A stretch of 64,000 nucleotides of DNA from Onchidella celtica (taxonomy: Eukaryota > Mollusca > Gastropoda > Systellommatophora > Onchidiidae): assembly GCA_963931925.1 (NCBI GenBank), contig OZ007569.1, forward strand, positions 50,278,101 through 50,342,100. The letters are read 5' to 3'. A model generated the notes under the pieces. That model was not told where the DNA came from and did not search any database. It worked only from the letters and a program-made list of their open reading frames with translations. The position numbers and the translations under genes were made by a program. This document shows positions 1-12,300 of this stretch, piece after piece (position 1 is the stretch's first letter; each line of letters starts with the position of its first letter).

Positions 1-152
1 ATAATTTGGGATTTCCTGATGGAGTCAATATTAGTGAGATCTTGCTGTTGCAAGCCTGGGCGCATTGTTCTGACGTTCCAGGTACCAAGTTTTAGTATTT
101 TTCTGTTTTTGCCAGGTGCACACTTTACGTCAGCTTTTTGACTTTTGGTCTA
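1..152 (-). mobile_element. Non-LTR retrotransposon, start of endonuclease ORF
   Basis: On the minus strand the frame reads ILKLGTWNVRTMRPGLQQQD up to the window edge. GTWNVRTM is the start of the apurinic-like endonuclease in RTE/CR1-type LINEs. A TAG at 150-152 closes the frame upstream. The rest of the element lies before the window. Not a host exon: the LYST gene runs on the other strand. Confidence 0.75.
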
Positions 153-830
153 GCTCCAACCACCTTATGAAGCAGGCTGACGTGGCGGAACAACACCCAA
201 CTGCCTGGGGGCTGCCCAGGTTACGGCGGGCGGTAGTTGATCAATGCAGCTGAAAAGCCGCTCCCACCGACAGAGGGGACCCCTGGCGCTCATCCGTACG
301 CCAAATGGATTGAGCTTATCACCGGTAACTGCCACCTCCCGTGTTGTGCCCATCCGTAACGGATGGCTGGAGTGTCCTCTCCAAATCGGAAATGGGTGGG
401 CTTATAGAGGAGAGACAGACGCTTGCCAAGCCCGAGCAAACGCCTCCTCGTTTTGCTGCCTTGCCTGGGCTATTTTTAAGAGATGGTGCTTTGCCCAGAG
501 GCACGACCCCTCTCTCTGCCATTCTAGTTAAACCCAAGGGAGAGACCAGGTCAATACATTTGGAACTAGTCCGGCTGCAGGAGATGCTGGAAGCCAGTTT
601 GATGCAGTTCTCCCTGACAACCACCTTCGGGTCTCCACTCCTGATTTTCTGTCTGGGTTTACTCCCATAGCCTTTGCTATCATAGCAACACACAAGGCAG
701 TGTGGTATTTGTATTCAGGGTTACCTTCCCCTAGTCTTCCTCTCTCCCGAGATGACCCACAAGACAGTGGGGGTGACAGTAGCAGGCTGTATTGTGTACT
801 GTCATACAATAGCAGAAAACTCTGGCCTGA
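153..830 (-). mobile_element. Probable 5' UTR of the same retrotransposon
   Basis: GC-rich stretch immediately 5' of the endonuclease frame. Several short overlapping ORFs here look like chance. Boundary with host intron is not clear. Confidence 0.4.
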
Positions 831-871
831 CATAGGTACGCTTGAAGGTACAGTGCACGTAAATCATTAGA

Positions 872-1045
872 CTGCATCCTCATGATAAGACATGTAATTT
901 GGGGGTCTATTCCGAGGCAGTTTAGCACAATCGGCTATATTGCGAGGCAATATTAGATCTGCGTCCCCATGATAAGACATGTAATTTGGGGGTCTATTCC
1001 GAGGCAGTTTAGCACAATCGGCTTTATTGCGAGGCGATTCAACAA
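872..1045. repeat. 87-bp tandem duplication
   Basis: Units 872-958 and 959-1045 are nearly identical (CATGATAAGACATGTAATTT in both). They lie upstream of the minus-strand retrotransposon and may be part of its promoter. Confidence 0.85.
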
Positions 1046-3212
1046 AATCGGCGACTGTAATCGCTCAAGCAATTTGCGCACAGAATACTATAATCGATGA
1101 CAAAAAATTGCCGAAAATTTGCCGAAAATTTGATGTGTCGCAACACAAAAACGGAAACAAACGTTCTGTTATTTCTCAAATATATTTAAATTTTATGTGC
1201 CGGCGACACGACCACAGACTATACTAAGCACTGTGTAAAATTTGAAGGCCATAGAATCAACATTAACGGAGGAGTAGCGACAGAGGCGCGCGCAATGTCG
1301 TAAAGTTTCTCTTTTATTAGTATAGATATTAAATGAGCGAAATAGTGCGCAGTAACAGAGAAATAAGCTAGAATGTGGGATGATCCATTCTAGCTCTTTT
1401 GCGACCAAATTTTAATGCTACTAGGGAAAAAGGGACAAGATGAATTTTCATCTAGTGTCCTAAAACTGATTCAGCCTAGGGATAAATTTCTTGTGCAAAC
1501 GAAGTAATTCATGGAAATGAATGAATTTTAAACTGGCTACCGCCAGTCCTAGAAAACATTCACCACACACAATAAACTGCTTGATAGTGTTAAGTTACAT
1601 ATGAATTTTCTTATTATGGTATGAATAAATTAAAAATGAAACTGATAGTTTCGCAATGATCCTTTGTATAATAAGGACTTAATACTTTGTATAACGTGTA
1701 TTAATTTGCTTCCACATGAATGACATGCTACTTTCCTGCTCATCACAGCTTCTGGATTCAACACCAACGATGAGCACTTTGCTATTGGACTTGGGCCTAG
1801 CAGAAACCATGTGTAATTTGGCTACCCACATCCAGAGGCGCTCTCTTGGGTAAGACAAAGTGGTCATAGTGATAACTACAGTATTTCTCATTTTCAAAGA
1901 TTTGGAATAGGTACCCCAAACTAAAGGGGGGCGAAATCCCGTTTTGGCATAATTTAAGGCCAACATTACAAGGCTCTTACTGCTGTGTATTTATGTGAAA
2001 CGACGTGTATCCTACATTAAAATAAAGTTCAATCCTTCCTCTGACAAAATATACTTCTTTTTGCATTGTTTAATGTGTTTAGCTGTGTGTTTTTAAAGCT
2101 TAAACAGGACATAGTCTTGCCGTTTTCACTCTGAGCTGCGCGTACCATATTGACCCCCTCATAACAATGGGCCGCGGCGCATCGATCTGATGTAGCGCAC
2201 GTCTTTGAAAATAACTCACACAGAAAGCCAGATAAATGAGGTTTGATTCAATGTATTTTTCTTCGTGTTTTAAGTTGAAATTCTTTTGAAAATCATTTAT
2301 TGAAAAGTTTGTAGGCCGAGAAACTAGCGGAAACTTTTATGGATCAGGAGCAAAATAATACTCAAATAAACCTCAGCCTTTGTATTATAAGGGGATGCCA
2401 AGATCAAACATGGGGCATGTTTCGGATCGAAGCGCCGACGGTTTTTATAGACCTACCCAATGCTTGATTTCATCACCTTTGTCCAACACTCAGTGCTAAG
2501 TCAATGGTGACACAGTTGACCTACTTTTCAATTTTAAAAAATGATGTCGGATGACGTTTGCTGACTAAAAAAAGTAAAATGAGATGTTTGTATTATGTTT
2601 GTACCCCTTGAAAAAAATTAAGCGTAGTGTACACCCCCTTGATTTGGATACTGAAAATTTTTAATGCCATGCATGGCTCAATAAACCGTCATTTTATGGG
2701 AGGTCATAGTTGACATCGCGGCTGATGACACAATTACTACAAGTTTTAAAAAATTCAAAATGACACAACTTTCCTAAATATGAATGGAGATACAGAGACA
2801 AATTTGGTATCAAAATTTTAGAATACATTGGAAGACAAAACCTATTGATACAGCCACTTTCCAAAATCAGTTTGGGGTACCTATTTGGAAGTTAAAAATC
2901 AAGTTGTTATTGTGAAAATTTAGTGAGATCTTTTGATTGTTTATAAGAGATGCTTTTAATTTTCCAATGAGCAAAGTCCTAGTAATTAAACTGTCAACAA
3001 AGAAAACAAGAATTTTTTAAATCTTTGAGCATATATAAAGGATCCGTTTAAGTGTCCAATGGTGTAATCTTAGTAGTTAAACTGTTCAGTACAGGAATTA
3101 ATTAAACAGTTAAGTAAGGTAATCACTGACATTCTTCCTCCTGTTTCGGGAAGGAAGAGGGCGGTGTCAAAGAATGCAGCATGTAATTGATTTGTGATTG
3201 TTTACCTTCCAG
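1046..3212. other. LYST intron, mostly unexplained
   Basis: AT-rich, no coding exon recognised. Contains a 95-codon minus-strand ORF (1679-1966) of unknown meaning and a 17-bp inverted repeat pair (1906-1922 and 2869-2885). Confidence 0.5.
1906..2885. repeat. Inverted repeat pair, possible old DNA transposon
   Basis: AATAGGTACCCCAAACT at 1906-1922 is the exact reverse complement of 2869-2885. TTTGG or TGG adjoins both outer edges. No transposase between them. Confidence 0.4.
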
Positions 3213-3305
3213 TGAATCCACCAGTCCTGAGGAAGATGAGCAGAAAAAAGCTTTGCTGGTTGAAGTGCAGCATGTTTTGTGTTGTACAGCTGTTAGAGAA
3301 TTCAG
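3213..3305 (+). CDS. LYST: LYST exon (first in window)
   Basis: Acceptor TTCCAG, donor GTTGGA. Begins with the third base of a codon and encodes an acidic start ([12 protein letters not shown]) then a helical stretch ending TAVREF. Two leftover bases join the next exon to make serine. No earlier exon was recognised in 1-3212. Confidence 0.8.
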
Positions 3306-6300
3306 GTTGGAATTTGTACCTGTGAAGATTTTTTTTATACTTTTAATGTTGTTGTTTTTTAAAAATTATTTTTAGTACAATTTTTTTTGTAGATGTGTGC
3401 ATTCAATTTATTTGATTTTTATATTTATTAAGTTTCATTGGCCAATTTATTTCTTTTGCATGTTTTTGCGCTTTTCTTCATAAGGTCGACAGATTGGGGC
3501 ACAGTATTTTATCATGTATTGGTTTTCTCTTTTGGTTTTCAATCTTTATTCAGTCATATAAATTGAATTCAGAATGAAGATTTCCTGTAGGGCATGTAGT
3601 GTAAGTGATTTTTTTTTTCTTCTTTATTTTCTTTCTAGCTGGACTGGTGTCATTCACTTCCAGAATGTGGAGGACATGTTTACCCTCCTAAAAGCTGTAG
3701 AAGATTATGAGTATAACAGAGGTTCAGGTTGGTGGATGTCTAGTCAAGTCTGTTCATTGAAAACATTCTGGTTTCTGTTCAGGCAATGCTGGTAGAAATA
3801 GAAACAAAAAGTTTGAATGTATATAATATGTGAGTGGATCTATACAATCTGGCTTTAAAGTGAAATACCAAATTCCTGACGACAACCCCCCCCCCCCCCC
3901 CCCCCCGAGGGAAAAAGTTTTCTATGGAAATTGAGATTTGCTTATGATATGAAAGATTAGAAATTTTTCTGCATTTTTGCTAGAAATTGTCTTAGAAATA
4001 TTTGATTTTTTTATTTTTTAAAGAGGTATAAAAATTCTCCCTCGAGTCTGGTTTTGTCAGGTCCACCCACATATGTGTATTGCATGCACTTGAGAGTGAG
4101 GAGTTTTTAGCTTTTATTAAATTCTGAAAGTTCACGAGCTGACAGAGGTAATGCAAGCCAGCGGTTTGTGAAAACTTTTCATTAATAATGAGAATGGACT
4201 TAATAAGTTTGAGAATATTTCTTGAGTACTTAAGACAATCAGGTGAAGCCATCAACAATGTTTGATAATTATTTATTTGAAATCTGCTCAGAGTGGTCAT
4301 AAGGCCCAGTCCTCATTGACATATTAAATTATAATTAGTAATTTGAAATTCGGAGTTGTCGTAGAGCCCAGTCATATCAAATCATAATTATTTATATGAA
4401 AGTTTTTCAGTGTGGTCGCAAAATCAAGTCATATCAAATCATAACCCTCATTCTTATCATGATATTAGGATTTAGATTTTCTCTTATATATTCTCAAGAA
4501 AAGTTGAATCATTAGGCTCTGACATTTTGGACAGTGGTTTACAAAGAGAATTTTTTAATTTGTTGATGTTGTTTATCTTCACAGAAGCTAGCAAGAAAAG
4601 AGCAGACACTGCCAGGGCCTTTCAGATTTCATTTGTGGTGAAAATGTTTGAGTATGTGGAGAAACGCAGTGAGGAGTTGATGAAGAGCTCACAGGGATGG
4701 TTCACGGCTAGCGGTGGTAATGCCTATTTCCATGTTTTTTCAAATTTTGTACTTTCCAGATGAAAGGTACATTACCTTTACAAAAAGGGATGACATACAT
4801 ATGGCCTACTTCCTGAAGAAAATACTTCAGTGGAGTGTGTAAATGGGTGTCATCCAAATTATTGAAACATCATAGACCATTGTTTAGGCAGTTGATTCCT
4901 TATTGTTGTAGTTAACTGTTTTGTGTATCATAATCAAGTTTAAATGAGTGCATGCTAGCAAGAGGGTATAGAAGACAGATATGTGAAAAAATGAATGTTT
5001 CTTTCACACTTAAGCATTTCATTATTCCTTGACTAGTGGAGAACCATAGATTTAATCATATTTTTGGTCTCCCTAGTTCAAATTCTGATTCAAACCATGT
5101 GGGGACTGTCCAACCCAGACTTTCAAATAGAGAAGAACTACTAAATACTACTGATTCAAATGTCATGGGGTCTGTCAGACCCGGTTTTAATGATAAACTA
5201 CATGATTGGGGCCTGGATCTCGTATGCCCCATGAATGCCTAATATGATTGAGCAAAATGATGGTCAGTGATCTCGCACTCACTTATCTTTGTGAAGAAGT
5301 GGTTTTACCAATAGTTATGTCATAACATTTTTGGAGAATAGTCCAAATGCCAGGAAGAAAATGCAGTTTTCTGCAGAGATATAGCAAAAAAACAAGATGC
5401 TCTGGATCTCACAGTCCATAAGGTTAAAATAGGGTGCTATCTGGAAGTTGTCCTCTAGTTCTAGGTTTCTTCTGGAAATTACTTAGGCTTTCTGCGTACT
5501 TCAACCAGTTACTGAGTTAATGTTAAAGGATGTTGTCACTGTACTGCATTTCAAGATTTGTGAGTTGTTGTTAGTTTTTATTGCTTATCAAGGCTGTAAT
5601 AATTTTACAGACATGTCATTTCGTCCACAGTCCACTATTTATGAGATTGTTAACCCCTCCCTGTTCCATAAACATAAGAACAATATCCTGTGACCTTCAT
5701 GCCTGGTCTTTCATTTGTTTTGTTTAGTACAATTTTCAATGCTATTTCAGTTGTATCTGTTAGAGAATTTTTTTTAAAAACAAATTTCAGATCATGTCAA
5801 TAATGAATCAAACAACAAATCTTAAATCACTAGAAAGTTGTAATTTCCTCGACCACTTTTATATAGCTGGATGCATGTAAATAATCTGCCCAATCTTAAC
5901 ATATTGATATTGGCAGGGCGAGGAAATGGTTATCTGAGTATGGTCATCAGAATGGAGAAGTGTAAACAAGTGTTAATATCTGGATAAATACAAAGCAGTG
6001 GAGTTAGTGTTAAGAATCTCATAATTACTTCATTTTTAGATACCATAGCAGTACTACTGTACATTTCATTGCTCTGACATATGAGGCATTATGGTCCTAA
6101 TTGTTTTATCATAGGCTGCATTATAAATTGTTCATAAAATATAAATTAATCTGTGATGTTGGCTAATTGAGTCAGTTTTTTAGTGCCCTTTGTGATGATG
6201 GAATCAAATTATGCTAGATACAATAAGGTGAGACAGCTAGCTCATTTAGGGTGCACTGACTTCACACATGCCACCTTGCGGCAAATATGAGGAAGTCATG

Positions 6301-9300
6301 AACAATGCTGTATTTTACATCACCAGTATAGGGAAAATATTGAATTTTCTTCACTGTTCACTTATTGCTTTTGGACTTATTTGAGGTTACTTATTTCGTA
6401 ATTATAATTTCATCACTGAAGGAGAACTCTGGCTATTTCTTATTTTTTTCTTTAGTTGCAGAAGCACAGTAACAAATCTGCATCATTAATTTGTCATTAT
6501 ATCAAGCATTCTTCTCATACAATGCTCCACGGGCCCCGCCGCCGATCACTTCCCAAACTGTGTGCACATTTTTTTAAGAGGCACAAAGAATGAAGTGTCT
6601 CATCTCATTTTATCTAGCATTTTTGATTGAATCTATCCTTTTACCGTAGACATTGTTGATGACATGCAACAATTACGACCTAGTCTTTAACTTACCATAG
6701 TCCTTTCCTGAGTATCTTGCCTGGTGCAGTTGAAGTACATCTATGTATTTCCTACAAGCTTTCTAAGTATTTTATGAAATTTCAAAAAAATACGGGGAAT
6801 GTAGTTACCTCTGCAATTCAGTTTCACGCATTCACCAGTATTAAGCATGGATCTTGCAAATGGAAAATATTTTTATATCAGGATTCATTCTTGGTACCTA
6901 CAACTTAATTATGGTGTCTTTTCACAGAAGAATTGAAAATATAACCATTCTCTGGTCACCTCGTTTGCAATTTGATCTTACTGATGAGGATTCATCTCGA
7001 ATTTTCAAGTACTAAGTACAGCTGTATCAGCGACGTTCACCATATTTTGTAGTGCATATGGCCACTCTTCTAGCCCCATCACTTATTTCCACATCATGTG
7101 TTTCCATTGAAATTTTCCAGCAATAACCTCAGTTTCCCTGAACTTTCCCCGTATATTTCCCTGTATCACAGTTTTGTAATGTGCACACACACTTGTTGTT
7201 TTCATATCACCTCACCTGTCACCTGTCGGCTTCATCGTCATCGATGTTAGCTGCTACAGTGGATGTCACGACAAAATTTCCTCCACCCAATCCTGTCCTG
7301 AGCTTTCCTAGTTAGTTCACTTATTTCCAGCTGGCTGACTTTCTTGATGTTATCGTGATATGTAATGGGTGGTCTTCCTTGTTTTCTCTTTGTTTCTGTC
7401 TTTCCTTGAAGGATTGATATCATAAGGGCCGTGCTTTTGTTTCAGGCTGCGTGGCCGATGTATGCAAGTCTTCTTTTATTTATTTCAGGTGTTATTCTTC
7501 TGGTGGTGCCAAGCTGTTCTAAGATGCTTGTATTTGTTCTCCTTTCTGTCCAACTTATTCTGAGTAGCCTTCTGTAAAGCCACATTTCAGCTGCCTCCAA
7601 TCTTGTTATGTCTGCCTTTTTGAGTGTCCAGGCTTCACAACCATATAGTAGGACTGTCCAGATCAAGCACTTAAGTATGTTCACTTTGAGGTCCGTTGGT
7701 GTGCCTCTATCCTTCCAAATGTTGTTTAGTTGAACCATTTTGTGTTTTGCCATTCCTATCCTTGTTTTTATGTCCTTTGAGCAGCTTCCATCTTGCGATT
7801 TATGTGATCCTAGGTATTTGAAATCAGTCACTTTTTCTAGTGCTGTTTTGTTTACTAGTATCTCCTGGTGTTCATGGTGCCCTGTTCCAGTATGCATGAC
7901 TTTCGTTTTTTTAGCATTTAGGTGTAGGCCTGCTGTCTTGCCCGCTTCATCCACTCTGTGCAACACTCTTTTCATGCTGGTGATGTTATCTGACATAAGA
8001 GCTGTGTCATCAGCGTAGCGAAGGTTTGTGATGTTTCGGCCTCCGATCTTTATTCCCATATCTTCTATGTCTGCGTTTCTCATGATCTGCTCAGTATAAA
8101 TATTGAAAAGATGAGGTGAAAGTAGGCAACCTTGTCTGACTCCTTTCTCGATGTTGAAATATGGACAGTTCTCATTGTTCCATCTAATCGTTGCCTTTTG
8201 TTCGTGGTATAGTGCAGCGATGAGGGTCACAAGGTGTTTCGGGAATCCCATCTTAATCATTATATCGAACAGGTGATGGTGCCTAACGCTGTCGAACGCT
8301 TTGCTGTAGTCTATGAACGTGATGAAGGCTTCGTTTCCATTGCTTCTTATCTGTTCAATCATTATTTGTAGTATGAAGAGCATGTCAGTGGTTCCTCTGT
8401 TGGTCCTGTAACCAGCTTGACAGTCTGATAGTTCCTCTTCTACCTTTGATTTCATTCTGTTGAGTATGATGATGAGCAGGATTTTGCTGGTGTGACTGAT
8501 GAGGGCGATGGTTCTATAATTTCCACAGTCTTTGACATTGCCGCTTTTGTATAGCATGACGAATTCTTGTAGCTTCCAGTCTGTTGGCCATTCATTTGTC
8601 TGCCAAATTTTGCAGATCAGTTGGTGGAGTGCTTTTATTCCTGATTCGCTGGTATGTTTCAGGAGTTCACCTGGTATGTTGTCTAATCCAGGGGATTTTC
8701 CATTCTTTATTTGTTTTATTGCAGCCTGTACTTCCTCCAAGAGAGGTTCTATTCTTTATCTATCTGTTGTGAGTCTGGTTGTTGGAGGTCCCTCGGGTCT
8801 GGTCTGGTGTTGTCCGCAAACAGCATCTTGCCGTATTCGTGCCATATTGAGAGCACATCTTTTGTGTTTGTCAGTGTTGTGCCTTCTTTGTTTTCATATA
8901 ACCTCACCAAATGTATTCCCCACCCCACCCCACTTCATTTTATTTCAGCTTCCCTCTCCAGCTCCACTAAATCCCTTGCCAATGTTGGACGCCACAAGTC
9001 TTTCAATAACTACACTACCCCTTCCTCCACACCAAGTTCTCCCAGTGGCCCATCCTACCTCAGACCTGAAGCACCTGTCCAGCCCTTACATCAGAAAGCA
9101 CTGACTAATGCGGTCATGCGACGTTCACCGTTTTCATCTCCTGACATCATTGGTTGTCTCTCAGAACCCATGCCGGATGATCACTCCTCTTTGAGCACCC
9201 ACTTCGACAATGACTCGTCAGGTTCAGGACGTGCAATGCCCTTCTCTCGGCTGGACGTGGGGAGTGAGGCCAGACCTTCCCTGTTGGGAAATCTTTTTGG

Positions 9301-12300
9301 GCGGAAGAGAAAAATGATCTTTGCCATTGTAACTCAGTCAGATCTGCTGGATAGGTTCCGGAAAGTTCTTCTTACAGCAACTAATTTGGCAGTCATGTTC
9401 CGTAAGTGATTGTGTGATCTACAACACTAACATTCAACTTATTCACCCATTGTTAGCCCTCTGGAACCCAGAGTGCCAGATGTGAAATAGTATATGTATT
9501 CATGGAAATCTGACTTTTAACACAAAGTACTAATTTGCAGAACCATGAATTTTACATATTTGTCCATGTTCCGTAAGCCATGGCATATTGAACAACCCCA
9601 TTATTCAACTTATTCACCCAGTGTTAGCCCTCTAGAACCCAAAATGCCAGACGCAAAGCATATTTATTCCTAAAAATCTGACTTTTAAGCACTAATTTCA
9701 GTATTATGGATTTTACATATTTGTCACGATGTAATTTTCTGTTCATGAATATTGATGTGAAGGAAAAGCACAGCACTGAAACCCAGTTAAGATTTAGTTA
9801 ACACATCTGACAAAATTTGTCTGCTTTCTAACCCAGGAACTTTGAGGGTTAAGTATTCTTCAGTTGTTAATGTTTCTTGGCAGGCACTGAAGCAACAGGC
9901 TGGAGTGAATAATCACTTTGATGTACTTTGGGAGTAGTTATAAGTTCTTTAATTATTTGTTTGAATTAGATGAATTCACTCCACTGAAAATGAAGTATCA
10001 GCATTAGCCCTTATGGTTTTGTTCAGAAAGGCAAATAGATTTTAGGTAGGATAGTGCATGTTTCACTCCAAAGAGGTTGACAGGTTCTCATAGTTATACT
10101 GTTAAGTTTATGATGGGTGGAAAATGGTTTGGAAAATCTGTAGAGGAGAAATATAGCAGGAAAGAGCACATTTAAGCCCCCATCGCAATTCAGAGTTGGT
10201 TGTAGATTGTAATGTTTCCAGTTTTGCTTTACTTGATCAAGGCTTACCGACCATGCTCTAATACACTCTTGCCCTTGCAGCTCGTGTAGAGCACATGCGA
10301 CCCTTGGAACAAAGAGGTCTGAACCTGTTAGTGGAATCTAAAACACCCACACTGGAGGATCGCTATCTCAAGCATTTGTTCTGCAGTGTGTTCAGATTCT
10401 ATGAACATAGTCTGGTAAGACTGATTGGTCTGTCTTTATATTTGGGGCTTTATTTTAAACACATTTAGATCAGATGTGAAATTGCCATAATTGGATGTGA
10501 TGTCAAGAAGTTGCTTTCGTAGCTGCCAGAAATTGCAGTGAAAAAAGAAAAAAAAAAATGTATAGATAAATATTGTTTTTTTCTGACAAAAGATAATATA
10601 TATAATTTCAATTTGAACTTCTTGTTGCCTATTTTTCATTTGTTTGCGTAGAGTACCGTGTGCCTCTTTATTGAACATAAATTCCAGATTTTAAAGCAGT
10701 ACATTTCATGTTCTTGCTGAAGGCATGTGACTTTATCATCCAAAGAAAAAAAAGGAATGGAAAAAGTTACACCATTATACAAAAAAGTACTTGCTTTTCT
10801 CATTCATTTCATCCACGGGTGACAAAAACAATATAGTAATCAGCGTCCTTCAAAAAGTGACTACTGAAATTGAATTATAATTATTTTGGTTGTACCATCT
10901 TTATTCCTTTTGTTGAGTTTATTAAATGCTCCATCACCACACAGTAGAGAGATCTTATGCTTTTTACCATAGTTTTTCAGAAAACTTTATTTTCAGTGCC
11001 GCGTTTTCCACAGAATTGATTCTAAATGGTCAAACAAGTTTAGTAGTAATCTACAGACATAGGTAGTTGTGAAAATTACATGTCTATACCCTACAGTCAG
11101 ACTGATTCTATCTACTTTTACTTTTAATTTTATTAGTAGGTCAGTCACATTGCATTGCCCACCTTACTTATGTGGCGTGGTCAGTGGAATTACATGTATT
11201 CAAGACAGCCATTGAAAAATGCTCCAACATTTCAAAGTACCTTTTCACTATTGTGGAGTGCACTATCAGCCATTTCATTAATTTTTTTTTTCAGAATAAA
11301 GAAGCAACAGCCAAGAAGAACAGAAACCCCATTATGCATGGAGCAAGAGATGTTCTCAAAATGCAGGTAATAATGTGTTCTTCACTGAAAAGTAATTCAC
11401 AGGATATATATACAACAATGCCTGTATATTTTTCATGAAAGAGAACTCATATTTATGATCAACGTGGGCAAGTTGGTAGTTCTTTTTTTTTTCTATTTCC
11501 ATGATTTATTTACTTGCAGACTCCAGACTAGTGTGGTTGTAGATTTTTTACATGCATTATGAACTGTACTATAATGAAATTCATATTGTTTTGTCCATGA
11601 AGTGTTTAATCTTAAATACAGGCAAGAGAGAGTCATAAGTGACATGTCTCTTTCAAACTTATCTTTTAGTTCACTCGCCTTTTCCTGTGCATGATGTCCC
11701 CCAAAGTGGATTTTGAAATGAGATCTTTTGCTGTGGTCTTCATCATGACACAAGCAAGGGGTCCAGATGCTGTCAAATCTATTATCACAGACAAGCAAGT
11801 GGTAAGCATGGTTATACCTCACAAAGTGTCTCTTACCAATCACAGCTTTACGAATGTAAAGGGTTGGGAAATAAAGAATTCTGTTTAATTTCTATAACAC
11901 TAATAGTGTAGATGCCGATACGCTACAACAAACAACTGATATTTTTATCTTTTGCGTTATGCATTTACACCTCCTTTTTCTTGTTCCTTTTTCTTGTTGG
12001 GTTGTTGATCTCGTCCTTTGGCTTTCTTAGCCCTTAAAAGGGCTCCCACATGGGCATCTTTTTCCTTCTTTCTAGGAATTTCTTTACTTTCAGTCCGGCT
12101 GCTTTCTTTCATGTTTTCTTGCTGGTTGGCACCAAAAAAAAAAAAAACTGAGAGAGAGTAAGGATTCCTATCATGAGGGGAGTAAATGGGGGATCTTTAC
12201 AGCATGAAAGGGTTTAACCCTATAGCAAGGGCGGTAATTGTTGTTTGTTTAATTATATGTCTTTATTTGTTGTCGCCCCTACTATCGGCAAGGGAGACAG

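Larger units (their letters stand above)
4717..8948. other. LYST intron with mobile DNA
   Basis: Holds a MITE (6211-6620) and a retrotransposon (7217-8887). The rest is AT-rich without a recognised gene; the short ORF at 5036-5242 contains an internal imperfect duplication but no splice support. Confidence 0.6.

Noticed and set aside
244..833. Several overlapping 60-124 codon ORFs on both strands
   Set aside because: They lie in the GC-rich 5' region of a LINE, overlap each other in different frames and show no motifs or splice signals.
5036..5242. Possible extra LYST exon (68 codons)
   Set aside because: No in-phase acceptor/donor pair is needed, as exons 4716 and 8949 already join in frame. 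The sequence is an imperfect internal duplication.
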